Assembly: GCF_902148845.1 (NCBI RefSeq) | Contig: NC_043764.1 | Coordinates: 29,876,236-29,940,235 of the forward strand | Length of the DNA: 64,000 bases | Source: Salarias fasciatus | Lineage: Eukaryota > Chordata > Actinopteri > Blenniiformes > Blenniidae | Direction of reading: 5' to 3' | Shown here: piece by piece, positions 38,150 through 49,318 of the stretch | Layout of the letters: each line of letters starts with the position of its first letter | Numbering within the stretch: position 1 is the first letter of the stretch | Program-made: the position numbers and the translations under genes | The notes under the pieces: model-generated | Databases searched by the model: none | What the model was told of the DNA's origin: nothing | What the model saw: the letters and a program-made list of their open reading frames with translations, nothing else

Positions 38150-38178
38150 CAGATCCGAAGTCAGACCGACGTCCATGA
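37450..38178 (+). CDS. nppb: B-type natriuretic peptide precursor
   Basis: Exons are 37450-37560, 37736-38018 and 38153-38178, for 139 residues. A signal peptide (MHLSSVVLSSLLILNLQLCS) leads an acidic prosegment with VLLNRLEESLPE and FSAKNLKSVRNDSSRK. The ring is CFGHRVDRITSTSSMGC (17 residues), followed by the tail KSIGIYNPKSDRRP, which continues into exon 3. A tail containing YNPK and AU-rich 3' UTR motifs point to BNP over ANP. BNP is a cardiac hormone acting through guanylyl-cyclase receptors. Ring position 10 is Thr where Gly or Ser is usual. It lies 2.5 kb before ANP on the same strand. VNP is an alternative label, but VNP tails are longer. Confidence 0.92.
38119..38148 (+). repeat. (CT)n tract serving as the BNP intron 2 polypyrimidine tract
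   Basis: About 14 CT dinucleotides run directly into the TTGCAG acceptor of BNP exon 3. Confidence 0.9.
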
Positions 38179-38309
38179 CAGCACCACCACAGAAATTGTA
38201 CTGAAAGCTATTTATTGATTAATATTTATTAAATGTTGCTTGTGTCTTGAATATTTATTTGAAATGTATGTAAGACTGTGATCTCTGTGTTCCTAATTGT
38301 TTAAATAAA
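38179..38309 (+). terminator. nppb: BNP 3' UTR with AU-rich elements and poly(A) signal
   Basis: Within 130 bp of the BNP stop there are at least four ATTTA pentamers inside AT-rich runs (about 38210-38265), then AATAAA at 38304-38309. AU-rich instability motifs are a known trait of BNP messages. Confidence 0.75.
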
Positions 38310-39146
38310 TGTTTCTGACTGCATCTTTCAATCAGCGTATTTACATCCCGAGAACGAAGTGAGATAATCTCAGTAATTCTCTTTAATTTGAAGAACCAGC
38401 AGTTTGAGGGGGGATTAGGTTCGTTTTCACATTAAGACCTTGATAGTTTCTGCCACCATGATGATTTTAAACTCTATTTAAATTGTGAGTGTCCACTTGG
38501 AACTTTGTCCTGGTCCCAATCCATAATCTGTAGTCCTTCCAGATTGTAGTGGCTGATGGGAAATGCCTAATTGAACAGAATGGATTTAATCAGGAATATA
38601 ATTAACTTCTATTTCATTGGACTTCTTTGGTGATCCTGATATGACTGTGGTGGGAATTTAAACTGCCGTAAGCTGAAATAAAGCTGCAAGAGGCCAAAAA
38701 AATAACAAGATCTTTGAAACCACATGAAAATCAGAATGTCACAGTGAAACAGATGAGCTCAGAGACCTTTGGGTGAAATAACATCCCAAAGCTGGAGCTC
38801 TGATGCTCATCTCAGCCTGTCTTTGTGTCCAACATATAGAAAATATATGGTGAATAGGTGAATATCAATAATCATATAAAGTGTGTTGGGAAACTACAGC
38901 TTGTAGGTAAAAGTAAATTTAATATTTAAACAGAAATGGTTTCTGTAGCTCAACATGCATCTTAAGTCTGTGTCAGTTCTACAGACCACAGCTGTTTTTT
39001 TATGTTTAGCTTGGTTTCTCTAAAGCAGGATTCAGATTGATAACGAGAACGTGATATAAATAAAGATCACATATCTTTTAGTCTGGCATGTAGATGTTTC
39101 TCCGGCACCAGTTTGACATCTGAAACTCCTACAGCATCCTGGAGCC

Positions 39147-39147
<1 letters not shown>

Positions 39148-39218
<71 letters not shown>
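39148..39218 (+). repeat. (CA)n microsatellite
   Basis: About 35 uninterrupted CA dinucleotides between BNP and ANP. Confidence 0.97.
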
Positions 39219-39219
<1 letters not shown>

Positions 39220-40450
39220 CGTCCAGTGAGCAAGGAGTTTAAAAACCCCACAGTGGACCAAGGTGCTGAACAAAATCAATAAAAAAGGTCATAGAATGGA
39301 TCACTAATATACCCTAAAATAAAATAAAACAAAAAAAAAGTGACAGCTTGTTGTAGGGTTAGTTAGGTTTGTATTTTAACTTCCGCCTGTTCTTGAGCAT
39401 CATATTAAAACAGCTTCTCTCCAGTGTGTAGTACCTTGCAGCTGTGATCGAGTGATAATGAGTGTTAATGCTAACCAACAAACAGGTTGAAGGACTTTTC
39501 TCCATGAAGCCACCAAGCGATCCCTCTCTGCTCTGTGTCTTCTTCCCCACAGCAGGCACAGCGACTATGTCACTCCTGTCTGCTCCCATAATCCCTCAGT
39601 CAAAAAAAAAAAAAAAATCACAACACTTGCAAATGCTGGTTTCTGTTCATGCGGCTGAAACCAAACAGTCTCATCTGCATGAAGAACAGAAGTCTGCCTC
39701 CTTTTCAGGCCTTGAAGTTCGATTTGTCATTAGAAATCCTGAGCGATCTGAGGAGGCTGCAGAGTTCTGGATTTCTGGAGTGAAGAGACAGACATGATCC
39801 GCATCGCCGGGAGGTCGGACGTGTGTGTGTTCGCTGCTGAACTCAGCCTGAACAGGCGATACACACATCAAGTACAATCCAGCAGGGCACCAGGAGGCAG
39901 TGCGATGTGTCGAAGTCCTGAGTGGACCAGGAGCCCTGTTAGTAAAAAGTAGCTCAGTTAAAATCATCTCATCCAACACATGCAGCCTTGACTAAGATAT
40001 ACAGTCTACAACAATAATAACAGTCGATCATAGTTTGAAGGGTCGAATTATGAACTCTTGAATGAGCCTTGTGATATTATTATTTTACTCTTTCATGGAA
40101 CATCAGATCAGAAAGTTTCTCTCTGAATCTTTACTGTTGATCCTCTTTGTCTAAAATCTCCCATATTAAGTTTTTATTTTCAAGCTAATTCAGAACTATT
40201 TGCTGGACGGCTCCAGTGTGTGTGAAAGCGTTGCGTTGATCTTCTCCTGGTGATGGTAAACCATGCGGACCCTCTGCAAACCGGAAGCAAGCGTTTTAAC
40301 CTACTATGGAATAATTGGAGCTGCGGACTGTGTGAAGTATTTGCATGCTGAATGCTGCATTCCCGTCAATACACACCATGTCTGAGCTTAGAGGGCCGAC
40401 ATGACTCCTGAGGTCATGCCACTGCTGGCTGCCAATCGTGATGATACACA

Positions 40451-40451
<1 letters not shown>

Positions 40452-40529
<78 letters not shown>
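40452..40529 (+). repeat. (CA)n microsatellite in the ANP upstream region
   Basis: About 39 CA dinucleotides ending some 136 bp before the ANP TATA box. Confidence 0.97.
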
Positions 40530-40530
<1 letters not shown>

Positions 40531-40643
40531 ACATCACCCAACACCAAGTGTCTCTCACAGAGACATCTGACCAGCCGTCTTATCGGGCCGAGGTGTCAGA
40601 ATGCACTTGGGGTGATTTACAAGATGATGACACTATTTGTCTA

Positions 40644-40673
40644 TGTGTGTGTGTGCGTGTGTGTGTATATAAG
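40644..40673 (+). promoter_or_regulatory. nppa: ANP TATA box fused to a GT repeat
   Basis: TATATAAG (40666-40673) follows without a gap from an alternating GT tract (40644-40665). The ATG is 49 bp downstream of the box, so the 5' UTR is very short, about 20-25 nt. Confidence 0.7.
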
Positions 40674-40721
40674 CCCGTGCGCTGCAGGCTGGCCCCTCAG
40701 TGGTGGCAGCAGCAGAATAAC

Positions 40722-41817
40722 ATGAGCCCTGTGGTCCTGTGGGGCCTGCTGGTCCTGCTGTGTCAGCAGACGCTGGTCGGTGGACACGTACTGGGAAGGC
40801 CGTCGTCTGCCGGCGACCTGACGCAGCTCAAGGTGAGAAAGCAGACTTTCAGTCCTCTCTCCTGTTAGTCTGGACACGGCTCTCGTCCATCGTTAGGGGG
40901 AATTCACGATAAAACTTTTAAGTTGGAGGTTTTAGAATCGTATAAATTGTAACTTTAGCATTTTGCTGACCTGGTTGACAGTAATGCTATAAAAAAGCTT
41001 CAAACTGAGGTGTGGTGGTCATCCTTTCAGTCTCTACTGGAGCGGTTCGAGGAGACTCTGACTGAAGCCGCCCAGGATGAGGAGTCAGAAGCTGATTACG
41101 AAGGAACAAACCAGGAGCCCGAGCACAGCCAGGCCAGAGGATGGCTGCTGGACCAGGAGGAGCCTCCGGCTCCAGACAGAGCTTCACCGCCAGCCGAGGG
41201 CCGCAGTCGGGCCTCCAGCCAGAGGAACCACCTGCTGGACCTGCTCATGACGGCCAGGAAACGGTCGTCCGGCTGCTTCGGAGCCCGGATGGATCGGATA
41301 GGGAACGCCAGCGGTTTGGGGTGCAACAGTGGACGAGGTAAGCCTGCTGTGGAGGAGAACGGGCGGAATAGAGGAGGATAGATGGATCCATGATGTAAAG
41401 TCCCTGCATCGCCTCAGACTGTGGATGTGCTCATGTCTCTAATGGAGGGGAGGGAGCAGTTTGCATGAATGGAAACCAGTTAAAGATGCTGATCTTAATA
41501 CTGAAAAAACTGTGAAAATTCAGTATATACTGTACCTCCACTATATGTCTCATGAAGCTGAATTTCTGATTTTTTCTAACTCTCAACTTTGGATTTAACT
41601 TCAGATTAATTGAGAATATTTTCTTCAGTAAATACTTGAATTTTAAATATTGTCTTTCTTTTGTCTGAAACAATCATATATAATTCAGGAAAGACTCAGA
41701 ATTATTCCTCAGTGAATTTTGATAAACTCTGATGATCAATGAGTTAATGAATTAATATCAATTTGTATCCCTGACATGTGAGAACACCTCCTTTTCGTCC
41801 TCTTCCTTCCAGGTTAG
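40722..41817 (+). CDS. nppa: atrial natriuretic peptide precursor
   Basis: Exons are 40722-40832, 41031-41337 and 41813-41817, for 140 residues. Exon 1 is 111 nt, exactly the length of BNP exon 1. Residues 1-21 are the signal peptide ([16 protein letters not shown]...). The acidic prosegment ends LLMTARKR, giving the hormone SSGCFG onward with ring [17 protein letters not shown] and tail NSGRG. Exon 3 supplies only two bases of the last Gly codon and the TAG stop. Short ANP tails split by the last intron are a family trait. ANP is a heart hormone acting on guanylyl-cyclase receptors. Some teleosts have lost ANP; this copy looks whole. Confidence 0.94.
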
Positions 41818-42064
41818 TCACAGGGTTTCCTGTGTCGGATTCTTACGTTGGAGCTGAAGATACAACCAAAGAGATAAGAGACGTCTGATTTTGCATTGGT
41901 TTGAACTGATGTATCTCCTGTGTGTTTTTTTCTGTTTGGAATGAAAAGTCTGCCGTTTATCAAACATGGAATGAATTTTTGTAAAGGTTTATTTAGTGTG
42001 AGTAACATGAACACCTTGGAAGAAGAAATCTACTGTAACTTGCATGTGAGTTGCTAACAAAGTA

Positions 42065-42070
42065 AATAAA
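42065..42070 (+). terminator. nppa: ANP poly(A) signal
   Basis: AATAAA lies about 250 bp after the ANP stop codon and is the first canonical signal downstream. Confidence 0.65.
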
Positions 42071-45000
42071 CACCTCTTTCATAGGATGGAGTGGAGTCTC
42101 TAGCGTTGTGTGATCTCTGCTGCTGGTTCTGGTTCGAGCTGCAGCAGTTTGAATCCATTCAGCTTCTCATGACAGTCTCATCTGGATGAGAGTGAGCAAG
42201 GTCATTTAAATGTCATCTAGTTTCCACTTTTACTGAAATAAAATGTAAAATTAAAACAATTCAGAATAAGAGCAGCATTTCCGTGGCTGTACGTCAGCTC
42301 TGAGCTTTAAAGTCTTGAGGAGAATGAGCTGATTGTGTCTTGTAACAGACTTAATGGTGACGGATTGCAGGTCAGCTTGTTCAGCAGGCCTCAGCTGACA
42401 GAAAGGCGGCAGAGTGAAGGAGTGAATCAGGTGTAAGCGGGCCTGGACGTGAGTGGCAGACCTGGAGGAAGACCAACCCTCAGCGGCGCGGCGCGTCGGG
42501 CTGAAGCCCGATGTGACCAAACGGCAGCAGGAATCTAAAGAGAGTGACAAGTTTATCGAGAAGCCACTCCACAGCGGCGGTGAAGCTATGCAGCAGCCAT
42601 CGGGATTATTCTGAGCCTGGCAGGGATCAGACCCCTTCTCCCACCTCTCCACTTGGGAACTGAACCGCAGCCATCCCTGCCAGGGCGCCGGGGGAAGCTC
42701 AGCTCCAGCTCTGCTCTCAGCTGTGGAGCATCTGTCGCCTCCTGCTCCTCCGGCTCCTCAGCTCCGTCCTCCGCCTTCAGGGAAGATGTAGACGAGGCAG
42801 GAGGGGATAACGCCGCCTCAGGAAGCAGCCTGCTGGACAGGCAGGACTCAGATTATCCATCCACACTGAGACCTGTTCAACAGCAGCACCTCACTCTCAG
42901 TCCTGAGAGATCGCCTGTGTTTCTCGTCCAACATAACAGTATCTGTGTCCTCCTTTACTGAATTTATCCAACAGAGCAAAACAGTCAGTAACTACACTGA
43001 CATCTTCAGAAGCCAGAGACTCAGCCTGATTCTATAAAGCCTGAAATAGACAGATCTGGTATCTCCTGCCACCTGCTTACATACGATCATGACATTTACC
43101 TGTAATTTTTGACTTTACGGTCTGAATTTAAAGAAGTGAACTTCAAGAATTTTCTGCAGATCAGAGCCGATGGGACAGAGTTTCAACTCCATCAATAAGT
43201 GGTATCTGTCCTCTGCTGCTAAACTTAATCTGACACACACACACACCCACACCCACACACACACACACATTCACCCATCGCTCTCAGTCTGACCTGGAGC
43301 TCAGTTCTCCTGTCAGCCTGGAGGTCAGACCAGTTCACCGTGGAAGAAACACAGGCTTCTTTATCAGCTCATTAACGCAGGTGTTTCCTCCAGTTCGATG
43401 TAAGATTCACACAGTTTGTCTCAAACTCTGCTCTCCTGGTTGTAGTCATGGTGTTTCACACACAGTCAGTGTTTAATTGTTCTCCTTGACGTCTCTGACC
43501 TGAGTGGACAGGACGGCTGGCGGCTGTTTCGTCCTAACCAGCGGCGACGTTTCCTTCACGCTGCCTGTCAGACACATTTAGAACACAATCCGTACCGTCA
43601 GCCGGTGAATCATGGTCACATCTTCAGCATGAATCATTTCCTGGTTTTCTATTTCAAGTTCAGGTGAAGTTGTTCCCATCTGACACAGTCTACTGAGGAA
43701 TTCCAGACAGTGGAGGGCAGAAGAGGGCACACAACTGATTTTCTCCACAGCTGTAAAGATCATTCAGACTGACCTGCTGATCAGGCTGCTGACGGTCCCT
43801 CGTGGTTCTGGGGGTGAACCCTGGACGGGTGGGACGGCCGTTAGAGGACACAGAGAGACAGACGGTCTCATCCGCCCACGGGACATTAGAGCCACTCATT
43901 AACCTGCAGTGCAGGTGAGGGGGCTGAGGGAGGAAACAGAGCGAGACCTGGTGGAAATCAGATGCACTGACAAGGATCAGTTTATTCAAAAGCATAAAAA
44001 ACAACAAAATGATGTTTTTGTAATGACTGTATTTGTATTCTGACACCTACATCAGAGTGACGCTGTTTTACAGTCAAATTATTGGATAAAATAAGAATTG
44101 TTAAGTGCATGTCAATAAGTTCCATCATCCTCAGTTTGGTTTGTGATTTATATGTTGTTCAGAATCTCATTCTAATTCACTTATAACAGAAAAGAAATTT
44201 ATTTTGCAAAATAAGATCATTTTCTCTTTAATCTCCACATTGTAAAGTAACCATGACGCATACTGTAAATACTAACTATATAAATGATGTCTATTAGGAG
44301 AAGAAATAAAACATTCATAAAAATTAAAAAAAAAATCAAGGAGAGAAGATCTAAGAGTGCTGAGAAGTGAGGGTCTTCCATCAGACATCGTATCCTCCTC
44401 AGTCTGAAGCTGCATATTTCCTTTTGAAGGGTATTGATTATAAAAGAGAAAGATAAACTTTAGTTTCAAACTATTGACCATGTTGCAACAACACAACGTG
44501 GCTTTTTGTGTGGAGTCTGCATGTTTTCCCAGGGCTTCCTCCTCCCAAAAACCCCCATAATTGAAACCAACAGAAAAAGGTCACCATTAAGAACAAAAGC
44601 AACACTGACACCTGGTGGACATACAGCGAAACTACACCTCAGACTAAACCTCAGAAGAAAGGAAAAGCACATTTATAAATTTTAACTGTTGGAGCTGATT
44701 CATTTTATTTGGGGATTTTTGACTTTAGCACAAACAAACCCGGCTCCACCCTGCGGCTGTTGGCTCTGGGACTGGAGCAGCAGGTCTCGAGGTTCTGCAG
44801 TCAGGTCCAGCTGGAGGATCCAGTGACTGATCTGAACAGAGCCTGTGATGGTCCTGCTGCCACTGAGCCTCTTCTTAAACCTCCTGCTTCGCCTTCATCC
44901 ACACATTCTCTCATTTCCTCATTTTCGCTGGACTCCACAGCTTTCTTCTCTTTGCTAACTCTGAACAACGAAGTAGAGTCGTTTCATCCCTGACAGCAGC

Positions 45001-46687
45001 AGCAGCAGGAGGTACATTTCTCAGGTGGAGATCTTCATCATCCTGTTATTCCAGTCAGTAGTCTGAGTGTTAAATATAGTGCATTTAAAAACCCCGTCAC
45101 AAGTTAAAACATAACACTTTATTCAAATATAAATTAACATTCTTATTATTGTGCTACTAGTGTGGCACAACAATGGAAAAACTGAACTTCCATTGTTTCT
45201 TTTAAATCCTTAAATATATTAAAAAAAAACATGATTTATTACTTGAACATCACTTTATGCTGCGCTGCTGCCATCTTGTGTGCTGTTAAACTTCACTGAT
45301 CTTCTTGTGAAGGTTAAACTAAAGCTTGTATCCATATTTTAGAGATATTCTGATCTTCAGTTGCGCCTTTATTGTGTTGAGACCAGAGTAAAGTTTTCAT
45401 TCCATCATGAGCAAACGAGAAATTAATAAAAAACCTTTGAACTTATTGAGCTCTCCATTCTAAAATGGTTCATTCTAACTTCATTATTGCATCAAATAAC
45501 TTAAAATGACTTAAAAACAGGTCATTCAAACCGTTATTCAACAAATGAAACCATTCTCACAGGAAGTGCCTTTTGAACATTTAGAAATTATCCGTCATAG
45601 TTGATCCATAAACAGAGTGTCCGTCTGAGAGGCCAACTTCTCCGTGAGCTCCCCGCTGAAGCTCCAGACCAGTTTCTCCTCAGTGGAGAGCCCGGCTCGG
45701 ACACAGAGACCTTCTTGCGTCTCTGCGTCTCGATCCTCTTCGCTCTGACGAGGATCTGAAGAGGATTCAGTCTCAGTGAAGCGAGTGCTGAAGGCAGTTT
45801 TCAGTGAAAACCTGCTCCAGCCGGCGTTCTTCTTCCCCTCGTCCAGCTCGGCGTTGGCCCTCGCCGCTGCTTCCAGTGCTCATCTGGGAACTTCTCACGA
45901 CACGTCTCCAGGGTGTAGCCCGGCTCCGACCGGCGCTGGGTGGAGGTGAACCGTTCCCTGATGTGCTCCAGTCAGTGTGGCGTCACAAACCTGGAGGAAA
46001 AAAAAACATCATTTTCGGCTTTTAGAACAAGGTTATTGCAGTTCGATGCCCATTCCAGAGTGAAATGGAGGATTATTAGGCTTTGAACATAATGATTCAC
46101 ATTTGTTATCTGTTATGTTCTCCCTCATGTGTTTAGGTACGTTTTCAGATGGAATTAAAACTCTATATTGTGAGTTATTTATGAAAAAACATAAGAGCAT
46201 ATGCTGTGCTTAACAAATTAACAGATGACCAACTAATGTGACGCTCAAACATAATTATTATTGTTATCCTTGAATTAATAAGTCTGTTTTACCAAAAAAA
46301 AAATTTTAAAGACAGTAAAGTTTGTCATAATTTATTGAATAAATTGCCTGATTATAGTCATTTACTTGCATTCCTGAACAGATGATTTCGTTTCTTTTAT
46401 TCTTGAATTCTAAGAGAAGCACGGCGAGCGGCTCAGATTCTTGTTGAAATTCCTCATTCCTGTTTAAAATTGTAAAACATGAAGAGCTCATTAAAATCAA
46501 CTGGTTTTCCACACAGAAAAGAGTCCAGCGTACAGGATTTTCTCCTTTTATGAGAGATGATCTGATAGATTTGCTAAACACCATCAAGTGAGCAGTTTAA
46601 ATCTATCAAAATGCTTAAACATTGCATCAGAATTCACCTCTGTGTCAAACCCGCCTCGTTCTCCTGGTCCAAACATCCTGCACTGCT
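42071..46687. other. ANP-THAP intergenic region, no gene seen
   Basis: GC-richer patches at 42470-42830 and 45640-45960 carry open frames on either strand, but none has splice borders or a recognisable domain. A broken (CA)n lies at 43233-43269. The patch at 45.6-46.0 kb reads in part like coding sequence on the minus strand with several breaks, so it may be an old gene remnant of unknown identity. The rest is AT-rich. Confidence 0.4.
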
Positions 46688-48077
46688 TCACGGCCGGGTG
46701 GCGCTGCTGTCCAGAAGCACGGTCCTCCTCCTCCTCCTCCTCCTCGGCTTCACCTTGACCGGAGGCCCTGAACCAAACAAACCAACGTTTAGCTGGTAGG
46801 TTCACCAACAGGAGCTCCATGATCAGCTTCATTTCAGCTTTAAATGAACAAATCTACTCTCAGCAATTTCACATGAGCAGGTATATTAAGTAGACTATTT
46901 ATATCCAAATTTTGAATTAGTATTTCCACTTTACCTGCAGTTAAGTCAAGTCTGCCATCACTTATGAGGTTATTCATTCTCAGACCCCGAAGCAGAGCCT
47001 GCAGATGCTTCTTTGCCCTCCGCTCCCGGATCATGCTGTTCCTCTCCTTGCGCTCCAGACTCTCCACTCGAGCCAGAGCTTCCAGCAGTCTGGCCTTCAG
47101 AGCAGCCGGAGACGCAGGCAAAGCATAGTTGTGCTCCTGGTGGAAGACGAAAACGTCGAGTGATGTTTCTAAGCGATCGGTCACAGATATAGCTGGTGTT
47201 TAGCGGCCTACATTCTTAATCTCATCCTCCGCTCCCGTCTTCGGTTTAACGTCAGGTTGAGGGACGGGTTCACTGACAGGCGGAGGCGGGGCCACCGGCG
47301 GGGGAGGGGCCACTGGCGGAGGCGGGGCCACCGGCTGGCTCTTTTCTTGTTTCATGCAAGCCTGGAAGAAACATAACAGAAAAAAGTTTCCAAGTTTTAA
47401 CTGACACAAAGTGTACTGACAGAAAAAAAAACACTGTATGAATGAACTGTCCGGTCAAATAGCACACACACCTTTCGGAGATGAGGGGGGAAGTTAAAGA
47501 TGGAGGGTTTGACTCCATCTCGGAGCCGGACAGTCTGTCCTGTCCTGTCAAAGTCCTCCGCCCTGAAGTGCTCGCTGCAGATCCTGGAATACTGAGTCGC
47601 CTCAAAATCTTTCCGTTTCAGCGCCCGTTCCCACTCTCTCTTACGAACACTGTCTTTAGGAAACCTTAGAAATGTGAGAAAGGTGGAGATGTAAAAAAAA
47701 AAAATGTACATAAACACCATGCAGACACACATTTAATATATCCTATATCTATCATTAATCTTTTCGCTGGTCAGTCACTGCAGTCTAAGATGTTTTTGTT
47801 TCATGAATCTCCAGATCAGATGCAGATCATAGATGAAAACACATTTAAACCAAAACAAAGTCTCAGATTAACCACTTGACCAGTAAGCAGCTGTGTAAAG
47901 CATGAAGTTATCATATTGAGGAAAGAACCCGGATGCAGAACAGCCTCTGGGTTTATTTCACTATTTAACAACCAGCTCACTCCAGATCACCTTTTACCTG
48001 TGAAAGGTGATTCCACGGGATCTGCTGTGGGTGCCCCACTCGTTTGAACATCCATAAGCCGCACAGAAGTTCGGCAT
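46688..48077 (-). CDS. THAP-domain zinc-finger DNA-binding protein
   Basis: Minus-strand exons in order are 48077-47998, 47664-47472, 47361-47212, 47136-46935 and 46767-46688, joining in phase for 234 residues. Residues 1-90 are a THAP domain: MPNFCAAYGCSN supplies the first Cys pair, RICSEHF supplies Cys and His, and FPKD plus a PSIFNFPPH end are typical. A linker of four near-identical VAPPPPVAP-type units follows, then EHNY, matching the HCF-1-binding motif (D/E)HxY, and a coiled coil (ARVESLERKERNSMIRERR). The C-terminus is a basic stretch of seven Arg encoded by a (CCT)7 repeat and could be a nuclear signal. THAP proteins are transcription or chromatin factors, several recruiting HCF-1. 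Which THAP paralogue this is I cannot say. Exon 5 is the least certain. Confidence 0.85.
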
Positions 48078-48089
48078 CTTTTTGTCAGC

Positions 48090-48400
48090 TCGTCTGCAGA
48101 AAAACATGAAGTAGAATTTGTGTTTGGGTAGTAAAGAAACAACATTTTGGAAACATTCGAGCACCCCGTGTCACAGCTGCATGCGTGGCTTTTTTAATAA
48201 ATCAAATAGTCTGGAAATCAGTCGAAAAGTAGGTGAATAATTCTACTTTAACACGAAAAAGTGCCACTTACCTCTGCAGATGTATACGCGGCGCAGCGTC
48301 TACGTATATTATGAGCGTCCGCGGCTTCCAAATATCGCGAGATTCTTCGTGAGTCGCGTGAGAATCAACATGGCGGCGCCCTGTTGCAAATACATCATCA
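48090..48400 (-). promoter_or_regulatory. THAP gene promoter and noncoding first exon
   Basis: On the minus strand a donor (CAGAG followed by GTAAGTGG) at 48272/48271 and an acceptor at 48094-48099 bound an intron in the 5' UTR. Upstream is a CpG-rich patch with TCGCGAGA (48335-48342), the core of the housekeeping TCTCGCGAGA element, and AACATGGCGGC (48367-48377), a YY1-type site on the plus strand. There is no TATA box. The layout fits a housekeeping promoter. Confidence 0.55.
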
Positions 48401-49027
48401 CAACAAACTGACAAAGCCTTGGTTAAATAGCAAAACGCTGCACAGAACAAGCAATAAAGATATCAGAAGAAGGAAAACAGCAGTTCAGAAAGCTCACCTG
48501 TCAGCCAGGTAAACGAAAACAGACTCAGACCTCTCAAAATGTTTAATTTAAGGGCCACGAACGCCGGACATCAAGAAACGATAAAAACACTGCAGTCTGC
48601 GGGTCGGGCGTTGATATGCTTTATAAGTAACGTGCTTTTTTCCCCTCTGTGTCTGAGCGACACGATTATATCAAAATGTCATTCCATACACTTATTCAGA
48701 AACAGCATGATGAAATTAAAACCACACAATATTCACTGGGTGAAATTATTTTGAACTTTTGATTGTTTTTATCAAGCTCCATCACAATCTAATAATTTCA
48801 CAGTCCCATTGCCACGCCCTCATGCATTTCTGCTTTACATATAATTCTTAGAAAATGTTGTGTTTTCAAAACATTCCAAAGCAGAATGCTTTTTAGGGTG
48901 ATTTCTTTCAAGAACAGAAATGTTTTTTTCTCTCTCTTTGATGCCTCAGTGCTCCCACTGCAACATGTTTGTAAGCAAGATGAGGTTCTCAGCGATCAAT
49001 AGCTCTGAAAGAGAGGTAATATGAGAC
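48401..49027. other. AT-rich spacer, no feature
   Basis: No splice-bounded frame, repeat or motif of note was found between the THAP promoter and the zinc-finger-like remnant. Confidence 0.4.
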
Positions 49028-49318
49028 ATGGAACCAGGATGTTCAGAGATTACAGAGGAACCATAACCTCAGCAAACGAAAGAGGAACAGGGGGAACTGA
49101 AGCCTCCACAGAATGAAGAGGAGCCAGAATCTCTACAAGCAGCTCTGGAACATGTACAGATTAAAGAGGAACCACAAACTCCACAACTTAAAGACGAACA
49201 GCAAGAACTGGAACATCCACAGGAGGAAACACAGAGTCGTCTTCACATTCAGCAGAATAGGGAGGAACCAGAACAACTACAGATGGAAGTGGAAAAAGAT
49301 GACATGACTATCTGCTGA
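49028..49318 (+). pseudogene. remnant like the acidic linker of fish zinc-finger genes
   Basis: One frame encodes repeated phrases such as VQIKEEPQTPQLKDEQQEL and EEPESLQ, in the style of the N-terminal exon of fish C2H2 zinc-finger genes, where PQIKEEPEEP-type text recurs. An in-frame TAA stands at codon 13 and a TGA ends the frame at 49316-49318. No C2H2 finger follows within several kilobases. It is therefore most likely a pseudogene fragment or a captured exon. The IKEE phrase fits a SUMO consensus. Assignment is by resemblance only. Confidence 0.45.

Larger units (their letters stand above)
38310..40640. other. BNP-ANP intergenic region
   Basis: No gene. It holds (CA)n repeats at 39148-39218 and 40452-40529 and an A-run near 39602. 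The open frames around 39460-39980 have no recognisable domain or splice borders. Confidence 0.5.

Noticed and set aside
42653-42961. 102-codon Ser-rich frame
   Set aside because: GC-rich patch without acceptor or recognisable domain; the start is not a good ATG context.
44709-44993. 94-codon plus-strand frame
   Set aside because: No splice borders, no domain, ordinary intergenic composition.
46584-46832. Minus-strand frame with a Glu-rich run overlapping the last THAP exon
   Set aside because: It lacks the phase needed from the exon at 46935-47136; the Arg frame fits both phase and acceptor.
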